Below, one piece after another: positions 8,343-18,256 of a DNA stretch of 64,000 nt. The notes under the pieces are model-generated. The model was not told where the DNA came from and searched no databases. It saw only the letters and a program-made list of their open reading frames with translations. The stretch is from assembly GCF_040720935.1 (NCBI RefSeq), contig NZ_JBFDAE010000013.1, positions 58,165 through 122,164 on the forward strand, read 5' to 3'. Position numbers and translations under genes: made by a program. Numbering within the stretch: position 1 is the first letter of the stretch; each line of letters opens with the position of its first letter. Origin of the DNA: Jejuia sp040720935. GTDB taxonomy: Bacteria > Bacteroidota > Bacteroidia > Flavobacteriales > Flavobacteriaceae.

Positions 8343-10460
8343 ATGAAATTTTTATATATATTAAGTATAACTGTATTGTTTTCATTTTTCAATCTTGTTA
8401 ATTCACAAGCATTGAAATCGCCCAATGGAGAATTGACCATGCAATTTTCTTTGGAAAAAGACGGAATGCCAACCTATGAGTTATCCTATAAAAACAAAGC
8501 AGTTATAAAACCAAGCCACTTAGGTTTAGAGTTAAAAGATGATGATACATCGTTATTGAATGACTTTAAAATCCTAAATACTGACACATCAACTTTTGAT
8601 GACACTTGGATACCAGTTTGGGGAGAGGAAAAAGAAATTCGTAATAATTACAACGAATTGGCTGTAAGCCTAAAACAAAATAAAACCAATAGAATTGTTA
8701 TGATTCGTTTTAGATTATTCAACGAAGGTTTAGGTTTTCGTTATGAATTTCCAGAGCAAGACAATCTAGTGTATTTCGTCATCAAAGAAGAAAAGTCACA
8801 ATTTGCCATGACAGGAGATCATACGGCGTTTTGGATTCCAGGAGATTACGATACCCAAGAATATGATTATACAGAATCTAAATTATCAGAAATTAGAGGC
8901 TTTTCAGAAGAAGCGGTGACCGTAAACTTATCTCAAAAATCCTATTCTCCAACAGGGGTTCAAACCTCTTTAATTATGAAAACGAATGATGGTTTGTATA
9001 TCAATTTGCATGAAGCCGCATTAATCAATTATTCATGTATGCATTTGAATTTAGACGATGAAAATATGGTATTTGAATCGTGGTTAACACCAGATGCAAA
9101 TGGCGATAAGGGCTATATGCAAGCACCGTGTAACTCGCCATGGCGGACTATTATGGTAAGTGATGATGCACGGGATATTCTGGCATCAAAAATGACATTA
9201 AACCTGAACGAGCCTTGTAAAATTGAAGATACCTCATGGATAAAGCCAGTAAAATATATAGGCGTTTGGTGGGAAATGATTACCGGAAAAAGCTCATGGG
9301 ATTATACCGATGAGGTAGCCGCGGTACAATTAGGTGTTACAGATTATTCAAAATTAAAACCAAACGGAACACATGCCGCAAATAACGCCAATGTAAAACG
9401 GCATATAGATTTTGCTTCAGAGCACGGGTTTGATGCGGTTTTGGTCGAAGGTTGGAACGAAGGTTGGGAAGATTGGTTCGGGCACTCAAAAGATTATGTA
9501 TTCGATTTTGTAACCCCTTATCCAGATTTTGATGTTGAAGCTATTCATGCTTATGCAAAATCAAAAGGTGTTGAAATGATGATGCACCATGAAACTTCAA
9601 GTTCTGTTCGTAATTACGAGCGCCATATGGATAAAGCCTATCAGTTTATGAAAGACAATGGCTATAATTCAGTAAAAAGTGGTTACGTAGGCGATATTTT
9701 ACCGCGAGGCGAAAACCATTACAATCAATGGATAGTAAACCATTATCAATATGCCATTGAAAAAGCAGCAGATTATAAAATCATGGTCAATGCCCATGAA
9801 GCTGTGAGACCAACGGGAATTTGCAGAACATACCCTAATTTAATAGGAAATGAATCGGCTAGAGGAACGGAATATCAAGCGTTTGGTGGATCAAAACCAA
9901 ACCATGTTACCGTGTTGCCGTTTACGAGACTAATTGGAGGCCCGATGGATTACACCCCTGGAATTTTCGAAATGGATATTAGTAAATTCAGCCCAAATAA
10001 TAATTCTCACTTAAACGCTACTATTGCAAACCAATTGGCGTTATACGTTACTATGTACAGCCCGCTCCAAATGGCAGCAGATTTGCCAGAACACTATGAG
10101 CAATTTATGGATGCCTTTCAATTTATAAAAGATGTAGCTATAGATTGGGATAAAAGTGTGTATTTAGAAGCTGAGCCTGGGGATTATATTACCGTAGCTA
10201 GAAAAGAAAAGGGAAGTGCTAATTGGTTTGTTGGTAATGTGAACGGGAATAAAAAAAGAACCTCAAACATCATATTTGATTTCCTTGAAAAAGGAAAAAA
10301 ATATAAAGCTACCATTTATGCCGATGGTAAAGATGCGCATTACAAAACCAATCCGCAAGCTTATACCATTAAAACTAAAAAAGTGACTAGCAAGTCAAAA
10401 CTTTCTCAATTATCAGCTCCAGGTGGCGGTTATGCGATTAGTATTGAAGAGATTAAATAA
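8343..10460 (+). CDS. susB: GH97 alpha-glucosidase, SusB-type
   Basis: The 705-residue protein has a signal peptide (about 1-21, ending NLVNSQA) and is probably periplasmic. An N-terminal beta-sandwich (LKSPNGELTMQFSLEKDG) precedes the (beta/alpha)8 barrel. Glutamates fall at 417 (HHETSSS), 486 (NAHEAVRPTG) and 510 (GTEY). Their spacings of 69 and 24 residues equal those of the catalytic Glu439, Glu508 and Glu532 of Bacteroides SusB, so this is the inverting, calcium-dependent type. It releases glucose from maltooligosaccharides. It lies 40 bp after the GH65 gene. Confidence 0.95.
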   Translation: MKFLYILSITVLFSFFNLVNSQALKSPNGELTMQFSLEKDGMPTYELSYKNKAVIKPSHLGLELKDDDTSLLNDFKILNTDTSTFDDTWIPVWGEEKEIRNNYNELAVSLKQNKTNRIVMIRFRLFNEGLGFRYEFPEQDNLVYFVIKEEKSQFAMTGDHTAFWIPGDYDTQEYDYTESKLSEIRGFSEEAVTVNLSQKSYSPTGVQTSLIMKTNDGLYINLHEAALINYSCMHLNLDDENMVFESWLTPDANGDKGYMQAPCNSPWRTIMVSDDARDILASKMTLNLNEPCKIEDTSWIKPVKYIGVWWEMITGKSSWDYTDEVAAVQLGVTDYSKLKPNGTHAANNANVKRHIDFASEHGFDAVLVEGWNEGWEDWFGHSKDYVFDFVTPYPDFDVEAIHAYAKSKGVEMMMHHETSSSVRNYERHMDKAYQFMKDNGYNSVKSGYVGDILPRGENHYNQWIVNHYQYAIEKAADYKIMVNAHEAVRPTGICRTYPNLIGNESARGTEYQAFGGSKPNHVTVLPFTRLIGGPMDYTPGIFEMDISKFSPNNNSHLNATIANQLALYVTMYSPLQMAADLPEHYEQFMDAFQFIKDVAIDWDKSVYLEAEPGDYITVARKEKGSANWFVGNVNGNKKRTSNIIFDFLEKGKKYKATIYADGKDAHYKTNPQAYTIKTKKVTSKSKLSQLSAPGGGYAISIEEIK

Positions 10461-10470
10461 AAGCAATATT

Positions 10471-12453
10471 ATGATGAGTAATTATTCAAAAACCCGAAAA
10501 ATCAATAAACTTTCAATTTGGACTGTTTTTGTATGTGTATTTACTTTAAATTTAGCTTGTAAAAAAGAAGGAGATACAAAAATGGATAAGGTTAATGAAA
10601 ATGTTTCGATAGTTGAAAAACAGGATGTTAACCGTATTGAACCCTTAAACTGGTGGGTAGGTTTTAAGAATCCAAAATTGCAACTTTTAGTGCACCACCC
10701 TAATATTTCCAAAAGAACCCCAGAAATTTCATATCATGGTGTTTCCATTGAAAATGTGCATAAAGCAGATAGCCCTAATTATCTGTTTATAGATTTGAAT
10801 ATTTCTGAATCTGCAAAGGCTGGAAAATTCAATATCACTTTTAAAGCAGAAAATAAAGAAGATTTAGTACATACCTATGAGTTGAAATCAAGAGTAAAAC
10901 CATCAGAAGATTATATAGGTTTTGATAGTTCTGACGCTATTTATTTAATCACACCTGATCGATTTGCAAACGGAATGCCAAAAAATGATATTGTTGAAGC
11001 ACTTAACGAGAATACTATCGACAGGAGTGATAATTATGCAAGACATGGTGGCGATATAAAAGGCATTACAAATCATTTAGACTATATAGAAGATTTAGGG
11101 TTTACAGCTATTTGGCCTTGTCCGTTATTAACTAACGACATGTCCAAAGGCTCTTATCACGGTTACGCTATTACAGATTATTATCAAATAGATCCACGCT
11201 TTGGCACCTTGGAAGCGTATCTGGAAATGTCCTCCAAACTATCAGAAAAAGGCATGAAGCTTATCATGGATCAAGTGGCAAACCATTGCGGTTTACAGCA
11301 TTGGTGGATGAAAGATTTACCATTTAAGGATTGGATAAACCATCAGGAATATTATGAAAAGCATATTGATAATTGGGATGGCGGTAAGGACATTATCACA
11401 AATCACAGACGTACCACAAATCAAGATATATATGCCTCTAAAATAGATAAGCAGAATATGAATGTGGGTTGGTTTGTATCTGCAATGCCAGATTTAAACC
11501 AACGCAATCCGTTTATGGCTACCTATACCGTTCAAAACAGTATTTGGTGGATTGAAACTGCAAATCTTGGGGGTATTCGTCAAGACACCTATCCTTATCC
11601 GGACAAACATTTTATGAGCCGTTGGGCGGGCGACATTATGAACGAATATCCTAATTTCAGTATCGTTGGCGAAGAGTGGAGTTACAATCCGCTGTTGGTT
11701 GGCTATTGGCAGGATGGTGCAAATAATAAGGACGGTTACAAGTCAAATTTAAAATCGCCAATGGATTTCCCAATGCAACGCGCTATTGTTGAAGCCTTAA
11801 ATGAATACGAAGAATGGGATAAAGGTTTGGTTAAAATGTATCAAGGTCTTGCAAACGATTTCCATTATGCAACGCCTAAGGATATTATGCTTTTTCCTGA
11901 TAACCATGATATGAGTCGCATTTTTACCCAGCTTCACGGAGATATTGCCAACACAAAAATGGCATTGAGTTATGTACTGACATTACCTAGAATTCCGCAA
12001 CTATATTACGGGACCGAAATTTTAATGAACGATTTTGATAAACCTGGAGACCACGGATTAGTGCGTACGGATTTCCCCGGAGGTTGGGAAGGCGATGCCA
12101 TTAATGCGTTTACAGGCGAAGGTTTAAATGATGCCCAAAAGGATATGCAATCCTATGTAAAAAAACTTCTGAATTATAGAAAAAACAGTAAAGCTATCCA
12201 TGAGGGTAAAACCATTCATTTTGCACCTGAAAATAGTGTTTATGTACTATTCAGAATCCATGGTGATGAAACTGTAGTACACATTATTAATAAAAATGAC
12301 AGTCCTATAGAATTAGATTTGAATAGATTTGAAGAAGTGGGTTTAAAAGGGAAATCGGTTAAAAATATCATTACTGATTATCAGTTTTTCTGGGGAGATA
12401 ATATCACTTTAAAGGAAAAGGGAAGTGTCATTTTGACAACTAAATTGGATTAA
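10471..12453 (+). CDS. GH13 alpha-amylase family lipoprotein (neopullulanase/cyclomaltodextrinase-like, SusA-related)
   Basis: The best start is the ATG at 10471, 10 bp after susB, because it puts a lipoprotein signal in place (LNLAC, Cys30, followed by KKEGD). The product is about 660 residues. An N-terminal immunoglobulin-like domain (LNWWVGFKNPKLQLLVHHP) precedes the barrel. GH13 catalytic residues are visible: Asp372 (GIRQDTYPYPD), Glu401 (VGEEW) and Asp480 (FPDNHDMSR). It probably cuts alpha-1,4 or cyclic/branched maltodextrins at the cell envelope. In the reading frame the open stretch begins earlier, at 10423, but that part overlaps susB. Confidence 0.93.
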   Translation: MMSNYSKTRKINKLSIWTVFVCVFTLNLACKKEGDTKMDKVNENVSIVEKQDVNRIEPLNWWVGFKNPKLQLLVHHPNISKRTPEISYHGVSIENVHKADSPNYLFIDLNISESAKAGKFNITFKAENKEDLVHTYELKSRVKPSEDYIGFDSSDAIYLITPDRFANGMPKNDIVEALNENTIDRSDNYARHGGDIKGITNHLDYIEDLGFTAIWPCPLLTNDMSKGSYHGYAITDYYQIDPRFGTLEAYLEMSSKLSEKGMKLIMDQVANHCGLQHWWMKDLPFKDWINHQEYYEKHIDNWDGGKDIITNHRRTTNQDIYASKIDKQNMNVGWFVSAMPDLNQRNPFMATYTVQNSIWWIETANLGGIRQDTYPYPDKHFMSRWAGDIMNEYPNFSIVGEEWSYNPLLVGYWQDGANNKDGYKSNLKSPMDFPMQRAIVEALNEYEEWDKGLVKMYQGLANDFHYATPKDIMLFPDNHDMSRIFTQLHGDIANTKMALSYVLTLPRIPQLYYGTEILMNDFDKPGDHGLVRTDFPGGWEGDAINAFTGEGLNDAQKDMQSYVKKLLNYRKNSKAIHEGKTIHFAPENSVYVLFRIHGDETVVHIINKNDSPIELDLNRFEEVGLKGKSVKNIITDYQFFWGDNITLKEKGSVILTTKLD

Positions 12454-12468
12454 AAATAAATCATTATC

Positions 12469-12506
12469 GACCTGCGAGGTTTTAAAAACCTTGTAGGTCT
12501 CTTTTC
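12469..12506 (+). terminator. Hairpin with T-tail (gacctgcgaggtttt / aaaaccttgtaggtc), repeat-like
   Basis: Imperfect 15-bp arms at 12469-12499 are followed by tctttt. It can act as a terminator after the first GH13 gene. Its ends (GACCT...AGGTC) resemble the hairpins at 15714-15759 and near 56120, so it may belong to a dispersed repeat family. Confidence 0.55.
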
Positions 12507-12528
12507 AGTTGCAATTCAAAAACATCTA

Positions 12529-13710
12529 ATGAAAAAACATCTACTTATCATATGTTGTATAGTTCTCCTATGGTCCTGTAAAAACAAGACGCAACAGGAC
12601 GATAATACAATTTTAATCGATGAGCTGGTAACGTTTGTCATAAACGATTTCCCTAAAGCACATAATTTTGATGATGATATTTTCATTTCTGGAGATTTTG
12701 AAGGTTGGTCTGGAGGACAAGAACAATTCAAATTAAAAAAAGAGAATAACCAATATGTAATCACAATTCCTAAGTATAAAAAAAATATAAGTTATAAGTT
12801 TACAAAAGGAAATTGGGAAACAGTTGAGTGTGAACCAAATGGTAACCCCAAAGAGAACAGAACGTATTCATTTTCTAAATTAAAGGATACAGTTGTAATA
12901 AGTATTTTAAATTGGACAGATAAAAGACAACAAAACAAACCTTCAACCGCTACAAGTAACGTTCAGGTATTTGCAGAGAATTTCGAAATCCCGCAATTAA
13001 ATCGAAAGCGAAGAATCAGTATTTATTTACCGCCAAATTACAGTACTTCAAAAGAAAGTTATCCGGTTTTATACATTCAAGATGGTCAGAATGTATTTGA
13101 TGTTTCAACGTCGTATAGTGGCGAATGGGAAGTGGATGAAACCTTAAATAAAATGTATGACGAATCGGGTTTTGGGCTCATTGTTGTTGCTGTAGATCAT
13201 GGTGGAGAAAAACGTTTAAACGAATATTCCCCTTGGAATAATGATAAATATGGAAAAGGAGAAGGGAAACTGTATTTGGACTTTTTGGTAAATATATTAA
13301 AGCCCGAAATAGATAAAAGGTTCAGAACAAAACTAGATAGTCAGAACACCGTAGTAATGGGTTCGTCTATGGGCGGTTTGTTTGCGCATTATGCAGCAAT
13401 AGATCGACCGGATGTATTTGGAAAAGCTGGTGTGTTTTCACCATCATTTTGGTATGCGGATTCCGTGTTTAAGCTTCCGACAGTAACATCTAATTTAAAA
13501 GATAGTCGGTTTTATTATGTAGCAGGAGAAAAAGAGGGCAGCAATGTGGCACAACTCATGAACAAAATGGTAGGCTTAATAAAAGCGAATGGATTTTCAG
13601 AAAACCGTATTCACAATAAGATTGTTGAAAACGGAACGCATAGCGAATCGTTTTGGAAAACAGAATTCCAAAGTGCCATAAGCTGGTTGTTTAATATAGA
13701 AGAACAATAA
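12529..13710 (+). CDS. Esterase-like alpha/beta-hydrolase lipoprotein with N-terminal E-set/CBM-like domain
   Basis: The 393-residue protein begins with a lipoprotein signal (VLLWSC, Cys17). An N-terminal segment (about 35-130) with DDIFISGDFEGWSGG and ISYKFTKGNWETVE resembles the starch-binding or E-set modules seen before Fes/esterase-D-like enzymes. The C-terminal domain is an esterase-D-like hydrolase with VLYIQDGQNVF, nucleophile Ser280 in GSSMGG and probable His371 in NGTHSESFW. Its place between amylase genes suggests a role on starch-derived or esterified glycans at the cell surface. The substrate is unknown. Confidence 0.8.
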   Translation: MKKHLLIICCIVLLWSCKNKTQQDDNTILIDELVTFVINDFPKAHNFDDDIFISGDFEGWSGGQEQFKLKKENNQYVITIPKYKKNISYKFTKGNWETVECEPNGNPKENRTYSFSKLKDTVVISILNWTDKRQQNKPSTATSNVQVFAENFEIPQLNRKRRISIYLPPNYSTSKESYPVLYIQDGQNVFDVSTSYSGEWEVDETLNKMYDESGFGLIVVAVDHGGEKRLNEYSPWNNDKYGKGEGKLYLDFLVNILKPEIDKRFRTKLDSQNTVVMGSSMGGLFAHYAAIDRPDVFGKAGVFSPSFWYADSVFKLPTVTSNLKDSRFYYVAGEKEGSNVAQLMNKMVGLIKANGFSENRIHNKIVENGTHSESFWKTEFQSAISWLFNIEEQ

Positions 13711-13826
13711 AATGAAACCAGAATGATTAAAAACAACCATAAAAGACACAATAAAATGACTGTTTTTCTCAAACTGGTTATACCTGACTTCCGTTAAAGA
13801 GGTCTAAGCACTAAAAAAGTAAACAG

Positions 13827-15704
13827 ATGAAATCAATAAAATACATATTAATAGCAATAGTAATGTTAGGATTAAGTTGTACGCAACAAAAAAAAGTAGA
13901 AAATAAAACTGCTAAAAAGGAGCAGATTACAAAAAAGAAACAAGTCGTTTACCAAGTATTTACAAGATTATTTGGTAATACAAACACCACCAATAAACCC
14001 TGGGGTACTATTGAGGAAAACGGTGTTGGTAAATTCAACGATTTTACACCAAAAGCATTAAATGAAATTAAGGATTTAGGCGTGAGCCACATTTGGTTTA
14101 CGGGCGTGCCACACCATGCTGTAATTAATGATTACACGAACTATGGCATTTCAAATGACGATCCCGATGTTGTAAAAGGTCGTGCCGGTTCACCTTATGC
14201 AGTTAAAGATTATTACAATGTGAACCCAGATTTGGCGGTAAATGTAGAAAATAGGTTAGAGGAATTTAAAGCACTTATAAAACGCACACATGAAGCCGAT
14301 TTAAAAGTGATTATTGATATTGTGCCTAATCACGTAGCTCGAAGTTATAAAAGCATTTCGAAGCCAAAAGGTGTAAGGAATTTTGGTGAAGACGATGATA
14401 CATCGGTAACTTATCATGTAGATAATAATTTTTATTATAATCCAAAAGACGTATTTAAAGTGCCCATTTGGAAAAATGGTTATACGCCATTAGGTAAAGA
14501 AAAACATGTTTTAGAAGATAGTGAATTTCCAGAAAAACCTGCAAAATGGACAGGAAACGGGTCTCGGTTGTCGCAACCCGATATGGATGATTGGTATGAA
14601 ACCGTAAAAGTAAATTATGGCATTTCTCCTGAAGGAAAAAAGGATTTTGACGAATTACCTGAAGATTTTGGAAATGAAGACTATATAACACATTATGGCT
14701 TTTGGAAAAACAAAACCGTACCAAATTCATGGGTGAAATTTAAGGATATAGCATTGTATTGGCTGGATATGGGTGTGGATGGTTTTCGTTATGATATGGC
14801 AGAAATGGTGCCCGTTGAATTTTGGAGTTATATGAATTCCAGTATCAAGATGAAAAATCCTGATGCGTTTTTATTGGCTGAAGTTTATAACCCAAAACTT
14901 TATAGAGATTATATAAAGAAAGGAAAAATGGACTATCTGTATGATAAAGTCCAATTGTATGATACCATAAAAAGTGTGATGCAAGGCAAAGGAAAAACAG
15001 ATCATATTCCACCAATTCTTGATGATTTAATGGATATTGAACATCACATGCTACATTTTTTGGAAAACCATGACGAACAGCGTTTGGCAAGTCCGGATTT
15101 TGCTGGAAGTGCGGAAAAAGGAAACCCCGCAATGGTGGTTTCGGCAGCTTCTACAACGGCGCCAACCATGATTTATTTTGGTCAGGAAGTTGGTGAGGAT
15201 GGTTCAGAAGAAACAGGATTTGGAGATCCAACCAGAACGTCAATATTTGATTATGTAGGTGTGCCGGCACATCAACGTTGGGTAAACAACAAACAATTTG
15301 ATGGTGGGCAATTAACAGGTGAAGAAAAGGATTTAAGAGACTTCTATAAAAGAGTATTGAATTTTACAATAAACAGTAGCGCTTTGGCTGGGGATTATCA
15401 AGATATTCATTTGTATAATCGACTGAATACTAAAGATTACAATGATAAGGTTTTGTCTTTTGTGAGATGGAGTGATGATGAACAACTTATTATTGTTTCA
15501 AATTTTGATGCTGAAAACGGAAGTGAATTTGAACTGAAAATCCCTGATAGCGTCATCAAAAACTGGAATCTGAGTGATGATAGTTATGAGTTGACAGACC
15601 AACTATACAATGAATTTAGTGCAACCCTAAAGATTGAAAATGGTGTCGGTACCATCAAAATAAAGTTGGATGCATTAGAGGCTTTCATCTTAAAAATTCA
15701 ATAA
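13827..15704 (+). CDS. GH13 alpha-amylase family lipoprotein (second copy)
   Basis: The 625-residue product carries a lipobox (MLGLSC, Cys18) followed by a lysine-rich linker. The GH13 barrel begins at KKQVVYQVFTRLFG. Catalytic residues are Asp323 (DGFRYDMAE), Glu352 (LLAEVYNP) and Asp416 (LENHDEQR). Conserved region I is IDIVPNHVARSY. A C-terminal beta domain ends the protein. It is probably tethered to the cell envelope and degrades starch or maltodextrin. Sequence around the active site differs clearly from the other two GH13 proteins here, so the three are not recent duplicates. Confidence 0.93.
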   Translation: MKSIKYILIAIVMLGLSCTQQKKVENKTAKKEQITKKKQVVYQVFTRLFGNTNTTNKPWGTIEENGVGKFNDFTPKALNEIKDLGVSHIWFTGVPHHAVINDYTNYGISNDDPDVVKGRAGSPYAVKDYYNVNPDLAVNVENRLEEFKALIKRTHEADLKVIIDIVPNHVARSYKSISKPKGVRNFGEDDDTSVTYHVDNNFYYNPKDVFKVPIWKNGYTPLGKEKHVLEDSEFPEKPAKWTGNGSRLSQPDMDDWYETVKVNYGISPEGKKDFDELPEDFGNEDYITHYGFWKNKTVPNSWVKFKDIALYWLDMGVDGFRYDMAEMVPVEFWSYMNSSIKMKNPDAFLLAEVYNPKLYRDYIKKGKMDYLYDKVQLYDTIKSVMQGKGKTDHIPPILDDLMDIEHHMLHFLENHDEQRLASPDFAGSAEKGNPAMVVSAASTTAPTMIYFGQEVGEDGSEETGFGDPTRTSIFDYVGVPAHQRWVNNKQFDGGQLTGEEKDLRDFYKRVLNFTINSSALAGDYQDIHLYNRLNTKDYNDKVLSFVRWSDDEQLIIVSNFDAENGSEFELKIPDSVIKNWNLSDDSYELTDQLYNEFSATLKIENGVGTIKIKLDALEAFILKIQ

Positions 15705-15713
15705 AAACTAATT

Positions 15714-15759
15714 AGACCTCTTAGTTTTAACCCTGATAGCTATCGGGACTTATAGGTCT
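15714..15759 (+). repeat. Composite palindromic repeat between two GH13 genes
   Basis: AGACCT and AGGTCT ends enclose ccctgatagctatcggg. The inner part is close to the CCCGATAGCTATCGGG element that also occurs at 59124-59161 and 61164-61203. It may double as a transcript-ending or stabilising hairpin. Confidence 0.6.
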
Positions 15760-15775
15760 TTGAAACACTAATAAA

Positions 15776-17425
15776 ATGAAGTATTTTTTAATCGTAGTAG
15801 CATGCTTGGTTTTTTTTAATTGTGAAGACAAAAAGGAGGCACTTCTAGAAAAGCCAGAAACCCCTTTTGTTTGGGAAGCTGCAAATGTATATTTTTTATT
15901 GACTGATAGATTTAATAATGGCGACACTTCAAACGATGTTAATTTCAACAGGAATTTAGAAACAGGAAAGCTTCGTGGATTTGAGGGAGGAGATATTAAA
16001 GGAATCACTCAAAAAATAAAAGAGGGTTATTTTTCCGATTTAGGCATCAATGCCATTTGGATGACACCAATCGTAGAGCAAATACATGGCGGAACTGATG
16101 AAGGTACAGGGATTTCCTATGGATTTCATGGCTATTGGGCAAGCGATTGGACAAATCTAGATCCAAATTTCGGCACTAAAAAAGATTTACAGGAGCTGGT
16201 TGAAGTGGCTCACAAAAATGGCATCCGTATTTTATTGGATGCGGTTATAAACCATACGGGACCGGTTACCGATAAAGATCCCGTATGGCCTTCAACTTGG
16301 GTGCGTACCGAACCACAATGTGATTATGCGTCTTACGACAATACAATTTCGTGCACATTGGTTAAAAACCTTCCAGACATTAAAACTGAAAGTGATGAAG
16401 CTGTAGAGTTGCCACCGCAATTGGTTGAAAAATGGAAAGCCGAAGGCAGATATGAGCAAGAAGTTGCCGAATTAGATGCGTTTTTCAAAAGAACAGGATA
16501 TCCAAGAGCACCTCGATTTTATATCATGAAATGGCTCACAGATTATATCACAGACTTTGGGATTGATGGCTATCGTGTGGATACCGTTAAACATGTAGAG
16601 GAATCTGTATGGCAAGAATTTAAGGCGGCATGTGATTTCGCTTTCGCGGAATACAAAAAGAACAATCCTGATAATGTTCTTGATGATAATGGTTTCTATT
16701 TGGTTGGAGAGGTTTATAACTACGGAATTTCAGCCACTAAAGCTTTTGATTTTGGAGATAAGAAAGTCAATTACTTTGACAATGCTTTTGATGGACTCAT
16801 TAATTTTGAAATGAAATGGCATGCAGCTCAAATGACAACAGAAGAGCACTTCAAAAAATATTCAGAAATACTAAATTCAGATTTAAAAGGCTATAGTGTT
16901 TTAAATTATTTAAGTTCTCATGATGATAGTCAACCATTTGATGCATCAAGAGAAAAGGCTTTTGAAACGGCTACCAAATTGTTGTTATGCCCAGGCGCAT
17001 CACAGGTGTATTATGGTGATGAATCTGCACGTTCTTTAGTGGTTGCAGGTACGGTAGGCGATGCCACATTGCGCTCTTTTATGAATTGGGAGGCTATTAA
17101 AAATAACCAAGAAACCAAATTGGTTTTGGAACATTGGCAAAAATTGGGGCAGTTTCGCGCCAACCATCCTGCTATTGGCGCTGGAGTACATCAAATGATA
17201 ACGGAAACTCCTTATTTATTTTATAGAAGTTTTTCAAAAGGTGATTTTAAAGATTTGGTTGTAGTTGGACTGGATTTACCAATTGGCAAAAAAGTTTTAG
17301 ATGTTTCGAAAGTATTTAAAAACGGTGATGAACTTCGCGATGGGTATTCAGGTGTTTCTTGCACAGTCAAAGCAGGTAAGGTTACTATAAATTCAGAATA
17401 CAATATAGTGCTTTTAGAAAAGTAA
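15776..17425 (+). CDS. GH13 alpha-amylase family lipoprotein (third copy)
   Basis: The 549-residue protein begins with a probable lipoprotein signal (CLVFFNC, Cys16). The barrel starts at ANVYFLLTDRFNNGDTSND, a calcium-site motif of secreted alpha-amylases. Catalytic residues are Asp269 (DGYRVDTVKH), Glu312 (VGEVYNYG) and Asp383 (LSSHDDS). Region I is LLDAVINHTG. It is likely an endo-acting alpha-amylase at the cell surface or in the periplasm. It is the last gene of the rightward starch series. Confidence 0.93.
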   Translation: MKYFLIVVACLVFFNCEDKKEALLEKPETPFVWEAANVYFLLTDRFNNGDTSNDVNFNRNLETGKLRGFEGGDIKGITQKIKEGYFSDLGINAIWMTPIVEQIHGGTDEGTGISYGFHGYWASDWTNLDPNFGTKKDLQELVEVAHKNGIRILLDAVINHTGPVTDKDPVWPSTWVRTEPQCDYASYDNTISCTLVKNLPDIKTESDEAVELPPQLVEKWKAEGRYEQEVAELDAFFKRTGYPRAPRFYIMKWLTDYITDFGIDGYRVDTVKHVEESVWQEFKAACDFAFAEYKKNNPDNVLDDNGFYLVGEVYNYGISATKAFDFGDKKVNYFDNAFDGLINFEMKWHAAQMTTEEHFKKYSEILNSDLKGYSVLNYLSSHDDSQPFDASREKAFETATKLLLCPGASQVYYGDESARSLVVAGTVGDATLRSFMNWEAIKNNQETKLVLEHWQKLGQFRANHPAIGAGVHQMITETPYLFYRSFSKGDFKDLVVVGLDLPIGKKVLDVSKVFKNGDELRDGYSGVSCTVKAGKVTINSEYNIVLLEK

Positions 17426-17649
17426 TCTTATTTTGAGATTAGATAATCTTTGCCCTTAACTAAACTATACTGTCGGTTGTCCTCGAATTTTTCACAGACT
17501 TGTAATCCTTGTTATTGGTTTTTGTATTCAAAATAATCTTGTTGAAATTGATTATTAAGATACTGAAAATCAATAGATTAAATAAGTTAATGGTGTTGTT
17601 TCTCAACTAATTAAGCTTGTTTTTTTCTTGTTCTCAATCCTTGATTTGC
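17426..17649. other. Non-coding spacer after the starch locus
   Basis: No coding frame, tRNA or strong hairpin is evident. A weak AT-rich stem (aatct...agatt) lies just after the GH13 stop at about 17427-17443. The right end runs into the methyltransferase remnant. Confidence 0.4.
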
Positions 17650-17973
17650 ATATGTTGCAATGTATTAGATACTTCGGAATTTATAAAAGATACATTTGAT
17701 ATTGTGTTTACCGGTAATGGCGTAATTGGATGGTTGCCCGATTTAAAACCTTGGGGATTAAGTAAGGAATATGGCTGGAATCATGGTTTAGGTGAAGTGG
17801 TTTCTGCTTTAACTGAAGCGGGATAGCATATTGAATAGTTAAGAGAGTTTGATGAAAGTCCTTATGATGTGTTGCCTAATTTGATAAAGAACGAATCTGG
17901 GATGTTTGTGACAAAAGATAAGTTGTATCCTTTGATTTTTACTTGAGGGCTGTAAAAAATAGGAATTAAAGGT
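17650..17973 (+). pseudogene. Remnant of a class I SAM-dependent methyltransferase
   Basis: The readable stretches are NVLDTSEFIKDTFDIVFT, GVIGWLPDLKPW and KEYGWNHGLGEVVSALTEAG, then FDESPYDVLPNLIKNESG. These match successive parts of a methyltransferase family in which FDIVFTSYGVIGWLPDL is followed much later by YGWNHGLGEV. The middle is missing, the frame is broken by TAG stops near 17824 and 17836 and by a TGA near 17943, and no N-terminal part is recognisable. This is a dead gene with an internal deletion. Confidence 0.7.
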
Positions 17974-17978
17974 AAAAA

Positions 17979-18256
17979 CTATCCTGTAACAATTAATGCA
18001 ATTAAGCTGATTAGCCAAACCCAAAGCCCTATTTTTCCAACAGAATTCCAAATAGACCATTTAAGATTAGCTTTTCTAGAAGCTTTATAACTATTAAATT
18101 CTAAATTTCCACTTGAATTCCTGCTGTTGAATTTTTCTTCTTCTACTTTATACCCAAGTCTTCCACCAATAATAAAGAGTAAAAGACAATAAAAAACGTT
18201 TTGCTGAAAAGCGGATGCCCGGTTAAAACATCCCAAGCACTTTGTGAAAATTCCAT
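17979..18256 (-). pseudogene. Small membrane protein, apparently frameshifted
   Basis: From the ATG at 18256 one frame reads MEFSQSAWDVLTGHPLFSKT followed by FFIVFYSLL. A second frame continues naturally with FIIGGRLGYKVEEEKF and ends near 17979 with a hydrophobic helix (KIGLWVWLISLIALIVTG). The switch falls near 18178-18185, where one base seems to be missing. Neither frame alone gives a sensible protein. The family is not recognised. A sequencing error would restore a product of about 92 residues with two hydrophobic segments. Confidence 0.5.
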
